From contig NZ_JABBXH010000004.1 in assembly GCF_012932965.1 (NCBI RefSeq), forward strand, positions 372,001-436,000: a stretch of 64,000 nt of DNA. Reading direction: 5' to 3'. Positions 50,746 through 59,145 of this stretch are shown one piece after another. The stretch comes from Thalassotalea algicola. Lineage in GTDB: Bacteria; Pseudomonadota; Gammaproteobacteria; Enterobacterales; Alteromonadaceae. The translations under genes were made by a program, and so were the position numbers. The notes under the pieces were generated by a model that saw only the letters and a program-made list of their open reading frames with translations, ran no database searches and was not told the DNA's origin. How positions within the stretch are numbered: the stretch's first letter is position 1; each line of letters opens with the position of its first letter.

Positions 50746-52503
50746 TTAATGATTAGAATGATCAACAGCAGCTTTATTTTCCTTGCCGTGTTGTTCATCT
50801 GATTCAAGAGAAATGTCAGTGATAACTAAGTCATCTCTTACCTCAAAGGTGAAAATGACGTTATCACCAACAGTGAAATCAACTATTTCTATATTGTCCG
50901 CGACGATAAAATCCATCGTCGCAGCAGGTCTATCCCATTTATCTATTGGACCTCGGCTAATATTTAGAACACGCGTATCAACATTAATAGAATTAATTAG
51001 ACCTGATACTGTTGCAAAAGATACTTCTTCACTCATATCACCAGACTCACTCATGATATGAATTCCAGTAATTTCATATCCACCGCCTTCGGTTTTACTC
51101 ACTTCAAAGTGCAGAGATTGACCTGACTTTAATGAGTCAATATCGACTTTTTCAGCCACAGTAAAATCCATAACCATTTCAGGCCAATCCCAAGCTTCAG
51201 CAGGGCCATGTGAAATATTAACCATGCGGTGCCCTGCCATAACACTATTAACATCCCCTTGCATCCAAACAGAGTTAGGCACTTCATCATGAGTCATTCG
51301 TTTAAAGTCAGAGCTTTTACTTGATTCAGAATCAATCAAGAATTGGGCAGATGTCACCACAACGTCATCTTCATTTAAGCCGTCTAATATTTCGATGCTG
51401 TCGATATCAACCCGGCCAATAGTCACTTCAATAGATTTAAATTGCCCATCACCTAACGCAAGTACTACTCTGTCCTGTTTACCTGTTCTAATAACGGCTT
51501 CTTTAGGCACGAGGATGGTGCTATCAGCTTGATTAGCGTGAATAGAGACTTGTGCAAACATATTTGGTTTTAATTGATAGTCTGTGTTATCAAATTTCAA
51601 TCTCACTCGGAGTGTGCGTGTTTTACTGTTCAATGTTGGATAAACATAATCAACGACACCAGCCCAGTCCTCACCGGGTAAATAATCCAGTGTCATTGAT
51701 ACAGGAAGTCCTTTTTTAATTAAGGCTGCGTCACGTTCAAACACTTCTGCTTCAACCCAAACTTGATCTAGCTGGCCAATGCTTAATAAGGTGTTTCCCG
51801 GCTTTACATAAAAACCTTCTCTAACCTTCAAACCATCGACGACACCTGCTTGTGGTGAATAAAAGGTAATTGTTTGCTGAACCTTTCTTGTCTTTTCTAA
51901 CTTTTGAATGAAATCTGAAGAAAGCTGTAACGCTTTAAGGCGATCTTTGGCTGCTGAAATTAAGGAACTATTATCGCGCTTTAACGCTATTAACAGTTCT
52001 TCTTGCGCGTTAACTAACTGAGGAGAATATAGTGTATAAAGAGGCTGCCCTTTCTCTACAGGGTTACCTGCTGCTTTGATGTAAAGTTTTTCAATCCAGC
52101 CATCAACCCGTGGGTGGATATGAATTAGCTTATCTTCATCATATTGAACGTAACCTACCGTTGAGATTTCAGTATGCATATTTTTCAGTTCAACAGGTGC
52201 AGTGCGAACCCCAAGGTTATTCACTACATGAGGCGCAATTTTTACTGCTCCGGGGCCAAAGTCATCACCAGATGATCCTTCCTCATACACAGGAATTAAA
52301 TCCATCCCCATAGGCGACTTACCGGGCTTGTCCCGGCGGTAATTAGAATCCATCGGTGCAACCCAATACAGCGGTTGTTTCTCTGCTGATGTAGCTTCAT
52401 CAGTATCACTGTTTGAGCCTGCACCTTGATATAAGCTCAATGCTCCTGCACCTAGTGCTGCCCCAATAATGACGGCAATAATTGTTTTCGTATTCGTTGA
52501 CAT
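50746..52503 (-). CDS. cusB: CusB adaptor with two C-terminal CusF domains
   Basis: Periplasmic adaptor of 585 residues. An N-terminal anchor (AVIIGAALGAGALSLYQ) and a YHS-like metal motif (YWVAPMDSNYRRDKPGKSPM) precede lipoyl, hairpin and barrel domains. Two CusF-like domains are fused at the end, at about 405-485 and 495-570. The first keeps the CusF copper set, His in ISHGP, W440, M443 and M445. The second aligns but has Arg, Arg and Ala at three of the four positions. Overlaps cusC by one base. Confidence 0.9.
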   Translation of the reverse strand: MSTNTKTIIAVIIGAALGAGALSLYQGAGSNSDTDEATSAEKQPLYWVAPMDSNYRRDKPGKSPMGMDLIPVYEEGSSGDDFGPGAVKIAPHVVNNLGVRTAPVELKNMHTEISTVGYVQYDEDKLIHIHPRVDGWIEKLYIKAAGNPVEKGQPLYTLYSPQLVNAQEELLIALKRDNSSLISAAKDRLKALQLSSDFIQKLEKTRKVQQTITFYSPQAGVVDGLKVREGFYVKPGNTLLSIGQLDQVWVEAEVFERDAALIKKGLPVSMTLDYLPGEDWAGVVDYVYPTLNSKTRTLRVRLKFDNTDYQLKPNMFAQVSIHANQADSTILVPKEAVIRTGKQDRVVLALGDGQFKSIEVTIGRVDIDSIEILDGLNEDDVVVTSAQFLIDSESSKSSDFKRMTHDEVPNSVWMQGDVNSVMAGHRMVNISHGPAEAWDWPEMVMDFTVAEKVDIDSLKSGQSLHFEVSKTEGGGYEITGIHIMSESGDMSEEVSFATVSGLINSINVDTRVLNISRGPIDKWDRPAATMDFIVADNIEIVDFTVGDNVIFTFEVRDDLVITDISLESDEQHGKENKAAVDHSNH

Positions 52504-53930
52504 TATTTTTCTCCAAATTGCTTATTGGATAAGTGCTGATTAGTTTTGTGCGAAGTGTGCAATGGCTTATGTTCAGCATTTGATTTAGATTGAGAATGCG
52601 CAAAGAAATAGTTGATGCGAGTAACTGTTTTAAGTGCATCAACATCAATTCTTAAAGCTGATATTCTGGTATTTAATTCGGCAATTCTTGCTCGAACAAC
52701 TTCGGCAAAATCGCCATCATCATTGGTGTAAGCCGTCAAAGACGCTTCCGCTTGGTCATGAGTTTGTTTAAGGAGTTGTTCTTGATAGATAGATTGTCTA
52801 TCAGATAAACGCTTAAGCTGTCTAAGCTCCTTTTCCACCGCACTGATCATTTGCTTTGTCAGCAATAGTTTCTCGGTTTTAACAGCCTCTGAATCTGCAA
52901 TAGAAGCTGCAACTTGCTTATCTTGTCTGTTCTCGGTAAACAACGGTAAATCAAACGTTACCCCAACAGAAAATAAATCAGCTCGGCTATCACCAGAAGG
53001 CATATTGTCACGATAGGCATAGCTCGCATTAACACCCCATTGCGGCTCATATTGCTGTTTAGCTAATTCAACACCTTTTTCTGAAGATTTGCGTTTTACA
53101 TCAATTGCAAGTATGGCTGGATGATTAGCAAGAGCCTGAGCCAATAGATTTCTTGAGTAATTAGATGCTTTTAGGACTGTTGGATTATTCAATTGAATCG
53201 AAGGCAATTCTTTTGAGACGCTAAACTCTAGTGGTTGCGCGTCAAAGTTGAATGATTCATTCAATCGGTCAGCATCGTAAATATGAAGCCACTCATTAAG
53301 GCGAGCGATTGTCGTTTCTAGTTTCTGCTTTTGCGAAGTTAATCTGTCATCTAACTGCACTATTTCCAATTGAGCACGAATAACATCTTGCTGTCTAGTT
53401 TTACCAACAACGTTTGAATAGCTAGCTTTAGCCACTTCCGCCATCTGCTCAAAGAGAGACCAATTATCTTCAATCAATTTAATAGTTTTCTGGGCTAAGT
53501 AAGCATCTAACCAAAGTTGTGACACTTGGCTTTTCAACTTAGCTTTACGATCCTCTCGTAGCAGTGGAAATTTCGTGGACTCAATTTGTAACTGGTCTTG
53601 CTTGATCTTTAGACTGTCGCCTCTCGGAAACATTTGAGAGACGCCAACCTTTAGCTGAGTCATTCCTTCCTGATCTAAATCCCAAGTATCTGTTGGTAAA
53701 TTCATTATCCCTAGCGATACTTTCGGATCAGGCAAAGTACCTGAAGCAATACTTCTATTTTCAACTGCACTTTGTTTCAATCGGCTACCATGAAGCCAAG
53801 GATCATTTTGCTGAGCTAAGGTGATAGCTTGTTCAAGCGACACTACTTTCTCAGCTTGAGCTGAGAATACAGATAAGCCGAGTATTAGTGCAGTTGAAAG
53901 TGAAGTAAGGTTTGAAGCGTTCAATTTCAT
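52503..53930 (-). CDS. cusC: CusC, TolC-like outer-membrane factor
   Basis: Outer-membrane channel of CusCBA, 475 residues. A signal peptide (LSTALILGLSVFSAQAE) precedes two TolC-type repeats (VVSLEQAITLAQQNDPWLHG; QLKRLSDRQSIYQEQLLKQT). The C-terminus is His- and Lys-rich (HTSHKTNQHLSN). The stop overlaps cusB's start by one base and its start overlaps the DUF411 stop by one base, so translation is coupled. Confidence 0.9.
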   Translation of the reverse strand: MKLNASNLTSLSTALILGLSVFSAQAEKVVSLEQAITLAQQNDPWLHGSRLKQSAVENRSIASGTLPDPKVSLGIMNLPTDTWDLDQEGMTQLKVGVSQMFPRGDSLKIKQDQLQIESTKFPLLREDRKAKLKSQVSQLWLDAYLAQKTIKLIEDNWSLFEQMAEVAKASYSNVVGKTRQQDVIRAQLEIVQLDDRLTSQKQKLETTIARLNEWLHIYDADRLNESFNFDAQPLEFSVSKELPSIQLNNPTVLKASNYSRNLLAQALANHPAILAIDVKRKSSEKGVELAKQQYEPQWGVNASYAYRDNMPSGDSRADLFSVGVTFDLPLFTENRQDKQVAASIADSEAVKTEKLLLTKQMISAVEKELRQLKRLSDRQSIYQEQLLKQTHDQAEASLTAYTNDDGDFAEVVRARIAELNTRISALRIDVDALKTVTRINYFFAHSQSKSNAEHKPLHTSHKTNQHLSNKQFGEK

Positions 53931-54427
53931 TAGAATTGCTCCTCGTATGTCTTAACTTTTGCATAGACTTTACTCGTTCCATCTTTAAATAGAATTAACA
54001 CGTTGTATGGCATAAAGCGGTCACCGACTTCCATACCGGGAGAGCCAACTGGCATTGCTGGAACTGAAAGCCCAATGGCATTTGGATGTTCTTCTGTCAA
54101 GAACTGCTGAATAAATTTAGCGGGGACATGTCCTTCAAAGGCAAAGCCATTTCGACTAACCGCTGTATGACATGAACGGTAATTAGGTTTGATCCCATAC
54201 TTAGTTTTGATATTGCTGATGTTTCGGAAATCTTTGGAATGTGCAACGATCCCTTTGTCTTCAATATGAGTTATCCATTTTTTACAACACCCACAAGTAG
54301 GGGTTTTATAAACGATTAACTCCAAAGGTGTTACGTCGTGATTGTCTGCATGTTTATGTTCACCTGCGTTTGCAAACGCAGGTGAAAGCAGCATTACAAC
54401 TGCTATTTTTAAATACTTATTGATCAT
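53930..54427 (-). CDS. DUF411 metal-binding protein
   Basis: A 165-residue secreted protein with a thioredoxin-like fold and KTPTCGCCKKWI motif, plus YRSCHTA and the family block VPAMPVGSPGMEVGD. DUF411 proteins bind copper in export operons. It heads the cusCBA run behind the CopL-like gene. A signal peptide (IAVVMLLSPAFANA) is clear. Confidence 0.85.
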   Translation of the reverse strand: MINKYLKIAVVMLLSPAFANAGEHKHADNHDVTPLELIVYKTPTCGCCKKWITHIEDKGIVAHSKDFRNISNIKTKYGIKPNYRSCHTAVSRNGFAFEGHVPAKFIQQFLTEEHPNAIGLSVPAMPVGSPGMEVGDRFMPYNVLILFKDGTSKVYAKVKTYEEQF

Positions 54428-54534
54428 TTTTGCCCCCAGACATTGCTGGAAAATATCTATAGCGCTATGACGCTATATTGACTAACAGAAAAATTGATTA
54501 CATGTGTGCGAAATTTGGACGCACTAATCCTGTA

Positions 54535-54915
54535 TTAGGCAAAAATTGGTGGACGATAAAGGGAAGTCGAAATTGAGTGAGGTTGATTAAATTGTAGAAC
54601 AGCTACAGATTCGCTCAAAAAATGAATATCTGTCGAGTTAACACTGGAATTTAGGACTGTAGTAGATGAACAAGCATTTGCAGGACAAGCACATTCAACA
54701 TCACAACAATCTTCTGATTGACCATTACTGCTTTTATTCATATCCCCATGATTCATTCCTTCATGATGACTCATTTTGGAATGATCCATGTTCATGTGTG
54801 ATTCGTGAGAACCTGATGACATTTCACAAGACATAGCAGAATACGCAAATGCTTGCCCTACAAAGGCAACCAGCATAAGCGTCATTACTAAGACTTTTGA
54901 AAATGCTTTAGACAT
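54535..54915 (-). CDS. Secreted Met/His-rich CopL-like protein (second copy)
   Basis: A 126-residue secreted protein with signal peptide (VLVMTLMLVAFVGQAFA), a Met/His-rich part (SHESHMNMDHSKMSHHEGMN) and a Cys cluster (EDCCDVECACPANAC). It ends YRPPIFA like the copy at 42,231-42,653. The bases after the stop (TTGGACGCACT type) are conserved between the two copies, pointing to duplication. Likely periplasmic copper binding. Confidence 0.65.
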   Translation of the reverse strand: MSKAFSKVLVMTLMLVAFVGQAFAYSAMSCEMSSGSHESHMNMDHSKMSHHEGMNHGDMNKSSNGQSEDCCDVECACPANACSSTTVLNSSVNSTDIHFLSESVAVLQFNQPHSISTSLYRPPIFA

Positions 54916-54942
54916 AAAATTCTCTTACAAATATACGGCTCT

Positions 54943-54971
54943 AACACTAATGCAAATTTTTGACTAAGTCA
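54943..54971 (-). promoter_or_regulatory. Promoter of the cus operon
   Basis: On the minus strand TTGACT (54966-54971) and TAGTGT (54943-54948) are separated by 17 bases. TTGACTTAGTCAA around the -35 box is a near-palindrome that could be an operator. It lies in the gap before the CopL-like gene, the first of the cus run. Confidence 0.5.
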
Positions 54972-55072
54972 ATTGATGCTGTATAAACATTTATGAATAT
55001 TTGATTATCGTCAAATTTTTCAACGGTATAAGTGACACATAATAATCTCGTCAGTCTTCTTATCTTCGTTAT

Positions 55073-55420
55073 TCAATGACTTTTATTTCGAAACTTAAGT
55101 TGTTCCCTCATTTCTAAAACTCGATGTGCTGAATAAGCTCCTGCTCTCATAACAACCAGTTCAACAAACGAAATATCAATTAACTTATGGTCAGCATCAA
55201 TCACATAGCAACTCCCACTATGTGTGTTTATTTCTAACTTATCCCCATCAGCAGATTTGCTAACAATCTTTGAAGTCACGATTTGCTCAAATGGCCGAAA
55301 TCTGAATGTTTCGTCGTCAATAACAACGCCAGATAGAAAATCGCCGATAAATAGTTTTTCAAATTCTTGGTAGTCGTAAACAGATACTATGCAGGCATCC
55401 TCTAAATATGTTCTTTCCAA
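55073..55420 (-). CDS. Unrecognised protein, third gene of a small operon
   Basis: A 115-residue soluble protein (MERTYLEDACIVSVYDYQEF). It has a beta-rich middle (VVIDDETFRFRPFEQIVTSK ... NTHSGSCYVIDADHKL) and a helical end (SAHRVLEMREQLKF). I do not recognise a family. Its start is 12 bases after the 105-residue gene, in the same operon. Confidence 0.5.
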   Translation of the reverse strand: MERTYLEDACIVSVYDYQEFEKLFIGDFLSGVVIDDETFRFRPFEQIVTSKIVSKSADGDKLEINTHSGSCYVIDADHKLIDISFVELVVMRAGAYSAHRVLEMREQLKFRNKSH

Positions 55421-55432
55421 CGTATTCCCCTA

Positions 55433-55750
55433 CTAACAACTAGCTGGGAGCATATCTCGCAACTCTAATAAATCATCAGGAGAATACATACACTCATGCA
55501 TTAAATTGAACTCAAATACGTTTACTTCAAAGTCTTTAGGTTCAGCATCTAAGGTATAAAAGTCAGCACCAAAGGTTCTATATTCAAGACCGATTACTTC
55601 CATGACTTTCGTAGTGAACAAAGCCTCACCTTTTTTACCGTTCTTACTATCCTCAGCAAAAGTAGCGTAAAGCGCCTGTTTAACCTTATCTTCTGAGTCA
55701 GATTTAATTGAGATGAGTGTTGCGTTAGTTAGTTTTACTCTTGGTTTCAT
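55433..55750 (-). CDS. Unrecognised protein, second gene of a small operon
   Basis: A 105-residue soluble protein beginning MKPRVKLTNATLISIKSDSE. It contains KVKQALYATFAEDSKNGKKG and ends DDLLELRDMLPASC. No family is recognised. Its start overlaps the stop of the 345-residue gene (ATGA), so the pair is coupled. Confidence 0.5.
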   Translation of the reverse strand: MKPRVKLTNATLISIKSDSEDKVKQALYATFAEDSKNGKKGEALFTTKVMEVIGLEYRTFGADFYTLDAEPKDFEVNVFEFNLMHECMYSPDDLLELRDMLPASC

Positions 55751-56784
55751 GCTTGTGCTTCCTTCTTATCTTCTAGGCAAAACGGGCGGAAAAAACTAAG
55801 GTACTTAACTCCATTAACTTTTAGTAAATTGTTGTCAGCATCAAAATGTGACAGAACGCTAGACTGATACAACGAAATATATTTTTCATAATCGATGGTG
55901 TTAAAAAAATTGGTATCGACACGGCGTGCATGGAAAACAAGAGCTTGCTGATCAATACGAACAATGAACTTCTGATCGCCATCTAGATTTTTGACTCGTA
56001 GACATAAATCAGGTTTGTGCCAATCAGATACAAAGGAAGGAATCAATGGGAAGCCATATACCAAATAGCGCATACCTTCGATTTTGAAGGTTGTTGGATT
56101 GAACTGAGCCTTATTTACATTGCCGCTACTGAATAATTCAAGTGTCAACACCAGCCAGTGCTCATGCTTAGAAAATGTATTTCCTTCAGAAATACAGCCT
56201 TCGAACTCACCATCATGGTTTACATGATTGATGTACATGTATTTTTTGATGTTATCCAAGGAAAGCTTTTCAAACGGAAACTTTGAAGCGATGAGCCTGT
56301 AATAGCAACCGTGTAACTTTAAATCCGCGTATTGGACTATCAGCGGGTCTTCAAAGGCATCAAAATAAGGTCGCCACTCTAACCTAAAATCCGGGCCTGT
56401 ATTAACAATAAACTTAGCATCTTCAGGTAACCCTAAAACTTGGTATATCACTGAAACTAACTCTAATATTTCGATATCTACCAGCATCAGGCTTTCGATA
56501 CGGTTTGCCATTGACTCAATTTCTTTATGAAGCGACTCAATGATTTCTTGATCATCATATTCGTTGATCATTAAGTATTTCAGGGAATCGTGCTTTAGAA
56601 TTGAGTCCAGCTTTTTCTGTTCAAATACCTCAGAGAGACAATTATGGGCATCAGAAAAGTGAGGTCTGTTATAAACACCTCTAGCCCACAAACCTTGGGC
56701 GTAAAGATCAGGAAACTCTAGTAAATCAGCAAACTCTTTTGCTTGTTTGTTAAGCTTATTCTTTAATTGATAAAGTGAGATCAT
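55747..56784 (-). CDS. Unrecognised 345-residue protein, first gene of a small operon
   Basis: A soluble protein. Its N-terminal 50 residues carry the pattern LKNKLNKQAKEFADLLEF with AQ and a later Tyr and FSD, which also fits the start of the 132-residue protein at 56,993-57,355. A Tyr- and Asp-rich middle and a beta-rich C-terminal part (RYLVYGFPLIPSFVSDWHKP) follow. No enzyme motif is visible. A sigma-70 promoter and a structured leader lie upstream. Confidence 0.55.
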   Translation of the reverse strand: MISLYQLKNKLNKQAKEFADLLEFPDLYAQGLWARGVYNRPHFSDAHNCLSEVFEQKKLDSILKHDSLKYLMINEYDDQEIIESLHKEIESMANRIESLMLVDIEILELVSVIYQVLGLPEDAKFIVNTGPDFRLEWRPYFDAFEDPLIVQYADLKLHGCYYRLIASKFPFEKLSLDNIKKYMYINHVNHDGEFEGCISEGNTFSKHEHWLVLTLELFSSGNVNKAQFNPTTFKIEGMRYLVYGFPLIPSFVSDWHKPDLCLRVKNLDGDQKFIVRIDQQALVFHARRVDTNFFNTIDYEKYISLYQSSVLSHFDADNNLLKVNGVKYLSFFRPFCLEDKKEAQA

Positions 56785-56940
56785 TTAGTTCTCCAAACAA
56801 CTTTCAAATAAACAATGGCCTACCAACACATTGCTTTATTTATTGTTCAAGTAACCAAATTTTTACGGATGCTCCGCTTCACTGTTCACGTTTTTCAAGG
56901 CGAAAAACATGTGTAGGCGTAGGCTGTCCGTTCAGCCTTC
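56785..56940 (-). promoter_or_regulatory. Structured 5' leader of the unknown operon
   Basis: The transcript from the promoter at 56,946-56,973 would have about 150 untranslated bases. It can form AGGCTG-AACGGA-CAGCCT, GTTTTTC-GCCTT-GAAAAAC, CGGA-GCA-TCCG, and a long stem of AAATAAAGCAATG with CATTGTTTATTT near the start codon. This is more structure than the neighbours' leaders show. It could be a regulatory leader or a separate small RNA. TTGGAG lies 5 bases before the ATG. Confidence 0.4.
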
Positions 56941-56945
56941 ATCTT

Positions 56946-56973
56946 ATAATATCGCCAAAAAACAAAATGACAA
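56946..56973 (-). promoter_or_regulatory. Promoter of the unknown operon
   Basis: On the minus strand TTGTCA (56968-56973) and TATTAT (56946-56951) are separated by 16 bases. It lies in the gap before the 345-residue gene, just after the stop of the 132-residue gene. Confidence 0.55.
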
Positions 56974-56992
56974 CTTACGTATTTGTGCAACT

Positions 56993-57355
56993 TTAGGTAG
57001 ATATTTTGAGTTTGAACTCTGAAAAGCTAAGCCCAAATAGGGATACGACCATTTCTTCATTTATATTGGAGCCGGGAAATTTTTTTGCAAAATTTCCAAT
57101 GATGCCATCTAGGTGACTAGCTAATATTTTTACTAAAAATATTTCCGAGTTTGGTGAGAGAGCAGACAGTGCTACCAATGGGTTGTCAAAAGATTCAGCT
57201 TTTATTTTTACTAGTAAATCGCTGTAACTGTCACAGCCGTAAAGACAAATAGATACCCCTTCTTGGGCCTGTCCAAGAGGAATAGTTAATAATTTAGATA
57301 ATCGTTTTGCCTGCCTTTTTATATTTACTAGCAGGTCTTCTTTATTAAAAGACAT
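56993..57355 (-). CDS. Small unrecognised protein sharing a domain with the 345-residue protein
   Basis: Starts MSFNKEDLLVNIKRQAKRLS; the frame is open for twelve more codons upstream. The 120-residue product repeats the pattern K-QAK-x4-LL-x2-P-x3-AQ-x7-Y found in the 345-residue gene, so the two may share an N-terminal helical module. That pattern is loosely like the helical N-domain of some glyoxalase-related proteins. No active site is visible. Confidence 0.5.
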   Translation of the reverse strand: MSFNKEDLLVNIKRQAKRLSKLLTIPLGQAQEGVSICLYGCDSYSDLLVKIKAESFDNPLVALSALSPNSEIFLVKILASHLDGIIGNFAKKFPGSNINEEMVVSLFGLSFSEFKLKIST

Positions 57356-57396
57356 CAATACACCAAAAAACGGCAACGCTAGGCCACGCACCTATG

Positions 57397-57558
57397 TCAC
57401 TCAGTTTTTATATGAATACTTAATCTTTTTAGTTCAGAGTAAATCCATTTCGTCCTGTTTTCGTGGGAACGGGCTTCTCTGAAAAGCCGCCGCATTAAAG
57501 CAGCGGTTATTGTCGCAGTAATGATTAAAAAAGCAAATACCACTGTTATTATTAGCAA
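57397..57558 (-). CDS. Possible tiny single-pass membrane protein after dgt
   Basis: A 53-residue frame that could start at TTG 57556-57558, two bases after the dgt stop. It gives a hydrophobic helix (LLIITVVFAFLIITATITA) followed by a basic tail (LMRRLFREARSHENRTKW). The charge pattern suits a cytoplasmic tail. No strong ribosome site is present, so it would rely on coupling with dgt. AT-rich sequence can make such frames by chance. Confidence 0.3.
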   Translation of the reverse strand: MLIITVVFAFLIITATITAALMRRLFREARSHENRTKWIYSELKRLSIHIKTE

Positions 57559-57560
57559 TA

Positions 57561-59039
57561 TTAATCTATCGCTTTTAAACTTTTATATTCTTCGAACGCA
57601 TATCGATCTGTCATGCCACTTACGTAATCGATCAATAACCGCGATCTGTAGTATAGCTCTAATATTTTATCCGCATCAGATACCTCTTCTTTTTCAAATA
57701 CGCTCTGTACACATTCGCAATAACAACGCTTATGCTTATTTGATAAGTCATGGTATAACCTAGTTTCGATGGGACTTGATTTTAAAAATTCATTTTGAGA
57801 GAGTGTTTTAAAATCCTCATAATCCAAATTGAGCAGTGGTGTATAGATATCAAGCAAACCTGATATTATTGCATGGCCTTGCAACTCTAATCGTTCCACT
57901 TCTTTAGCAGAGAATACATATTTAGCTGCGACATTTTTCAGAACTTCAGTAGCTAAATTGAATTCATCATTGCCATCTAGCAGCGACGCATCAAGTGTCC
58001 CATTGAATACCTCATCATGGTTATCAATATATCGATCTGATGCATAGTTTGCCAAATCGTTTACTAAGTTAGTTCTTAACGTAAGGATATATTTATGATT
58101 TTTATTATGATTTTCTAACTGACACCTCTCATAAGCATTGTCAGCGAGATTTGGCAAATAACGCTTTTTAATGACTGCGTTATCAATTCTTTCATCGTCT
58201 AAATAAGACTCCCAAATTTCCTTGATGGCATCGTGAAGCTGCTCTACATTTAGAATGTCTTTATCTAATGCATCATCAAGATCCGCAATACAATAAGATA
58301 TGTCATCTGCCGCTTCCATTATATAGGTTAAAGGAAATCGATTTCCTGACGCTATATTCAAGCTGTTTTGAAGTGTATGAACATACTCTTCCTCGGAGAA
58401 ATAATAGCCCGGTTTTTTCTTTCTATATTTAAACGAATCCGTAGCATCATTTGGCTTTGGTTCATAAGCAGGTCTGGTATACTTTATTAAACACGCCACT
58501 TGTGAGTATGTAAGGTTTAAATCCTGCAAGCTATGGAGGAGACGGATCGCTTGGGCATTACCCTCAAAACAAAGTAGATCTTTGACTAAATAGTTTTCCT
58601 TAATAACTTCGCCAAATTTTTGAGTAAAAATATTTAATAGTGACTTTTCAGACCACATATTAATAGCTTCCTCACCAAAGTGCCCAAACGGTGGATTACC
58701 AACATCATGGAGCAGGCACGCGATCTCAATAGCACTTGTAAAACCGTCTTGTTTGTCTTCTAAACCTAGTTCTTTTAACTTGTCATTTTGAGTTATCTTT
58801 TTTAATACAAGCTTAGCGATATATCTTCCAACTTGCTGAACTTCTAATGAATGTGTTAGGCGACTTCTAACGGCTGAATTTGACTCCAGAGGAAATACTT
58901 GAGTTTTTTGTTGAAGCCTTCTTACCGCAGCAGAATTAATTGAACGCCCTCGGTCTGATTCCATTTCTTCATCTAATGTATCTTTTGGCGCTGTTGATGA
59001 TCGAAAGCGCTCATGTTTTAGTTTGCTGTTGTAATCCAT
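57561..59039 (-). CDS. dgt: dGTP triphosphohydrolase, Escherichia coli Dgt type
   Basis: HD-domain dNTPase that turns dGTP into deoxyguanosine and triphosphate. It is 492 residues, near the E. coli length. Visible motifs are SDRGRSINSAAVRRLQQKTQ, VRSRLTHSLEVQQVGRYIA, LLHDVGNPPFGHFGEEAI with the HD pair, and EAADDISYCIADLDDAL. The HDVGNPPFGHFGE form is the E. coli subfamily, unlike the broken host copy (HDIGHPPFG). Dgt-type enzymes can act in phage defence by draining dGTP, and this copy may also replace the gene the island disrupts. Confidence 0.93.
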   Translation of the reverse strand: MDYNSKLKHERFRSSTAPKDTLDEEMESDRGRSINSAAVRRLQQKTQVFPLESNSAVRSRLTHSLEVQQVGRYIAKLVLKKITQNDKLKELGLEDKQDGFTSAIEIACLLHDVGNPPFGHFGEEAINMWSEKSLLNIFTQKFGEVIKENYLVKDLLCFEGNAQAIRLLHSLQDLNLTYSQVACLIKYTRPAYEPKPNDATDSFKYRKKKPGYYFSEEEYVHTLQNSLNIASGNRFPLTYIMEAADDISYCIADLDDALDKDILNVEQLHDAIKEIWESYLDDERIDNAVIKKRYLPNLADNAYERCQLENHNKNHKYILTLRTNLVNDLANYASDRYIDNHDEVFNGTLDASLLDGNDEFNLATEVLKNVAAKYVFSAKEVERLELQGHAIISGLLDIYTPLLNLDYEDFKTLSQNEFLKSSPIETRLYHDLSNKHKRCYCECVQSVFEKEEVSDADKILELYYRSRLLIDYVSGMTDRYAFEEYKSLKAID

Positions 59040-59094
59040 GCTTTTTTACTTTTCCTGATGTTACTTATCGTTAAATTCAATAGCCGCTAATCCC

Positions 59095-59115
59095 CCAAGC
59101 ATTAAAAATGCTTGG
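59095..59115. terminator. Stem-loop between the recombinase module and dgt
   Basis: Perfect nine-base arms CCAAGCATT and AATGCTTGG around AAA. No T-run follows on the minus strand, so it is a weak terminator or an attenuator between the recombinase operon and dgt. It could also be a recombinase binding site. The rest of the 106-base gap shows nothing else. Confidence 0.45.
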
Positions 59116-59145
59116 ACTCTATCTATATATTTGAGGTTAAAATTG

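Noticed and set aside
56785-56992. A retron or integron attC site
   Set aside because: No reverse transcriptase gene is near, and the GTTRRRY core and long imperfect palindrome of attC are not present. It looks like a structured leader.
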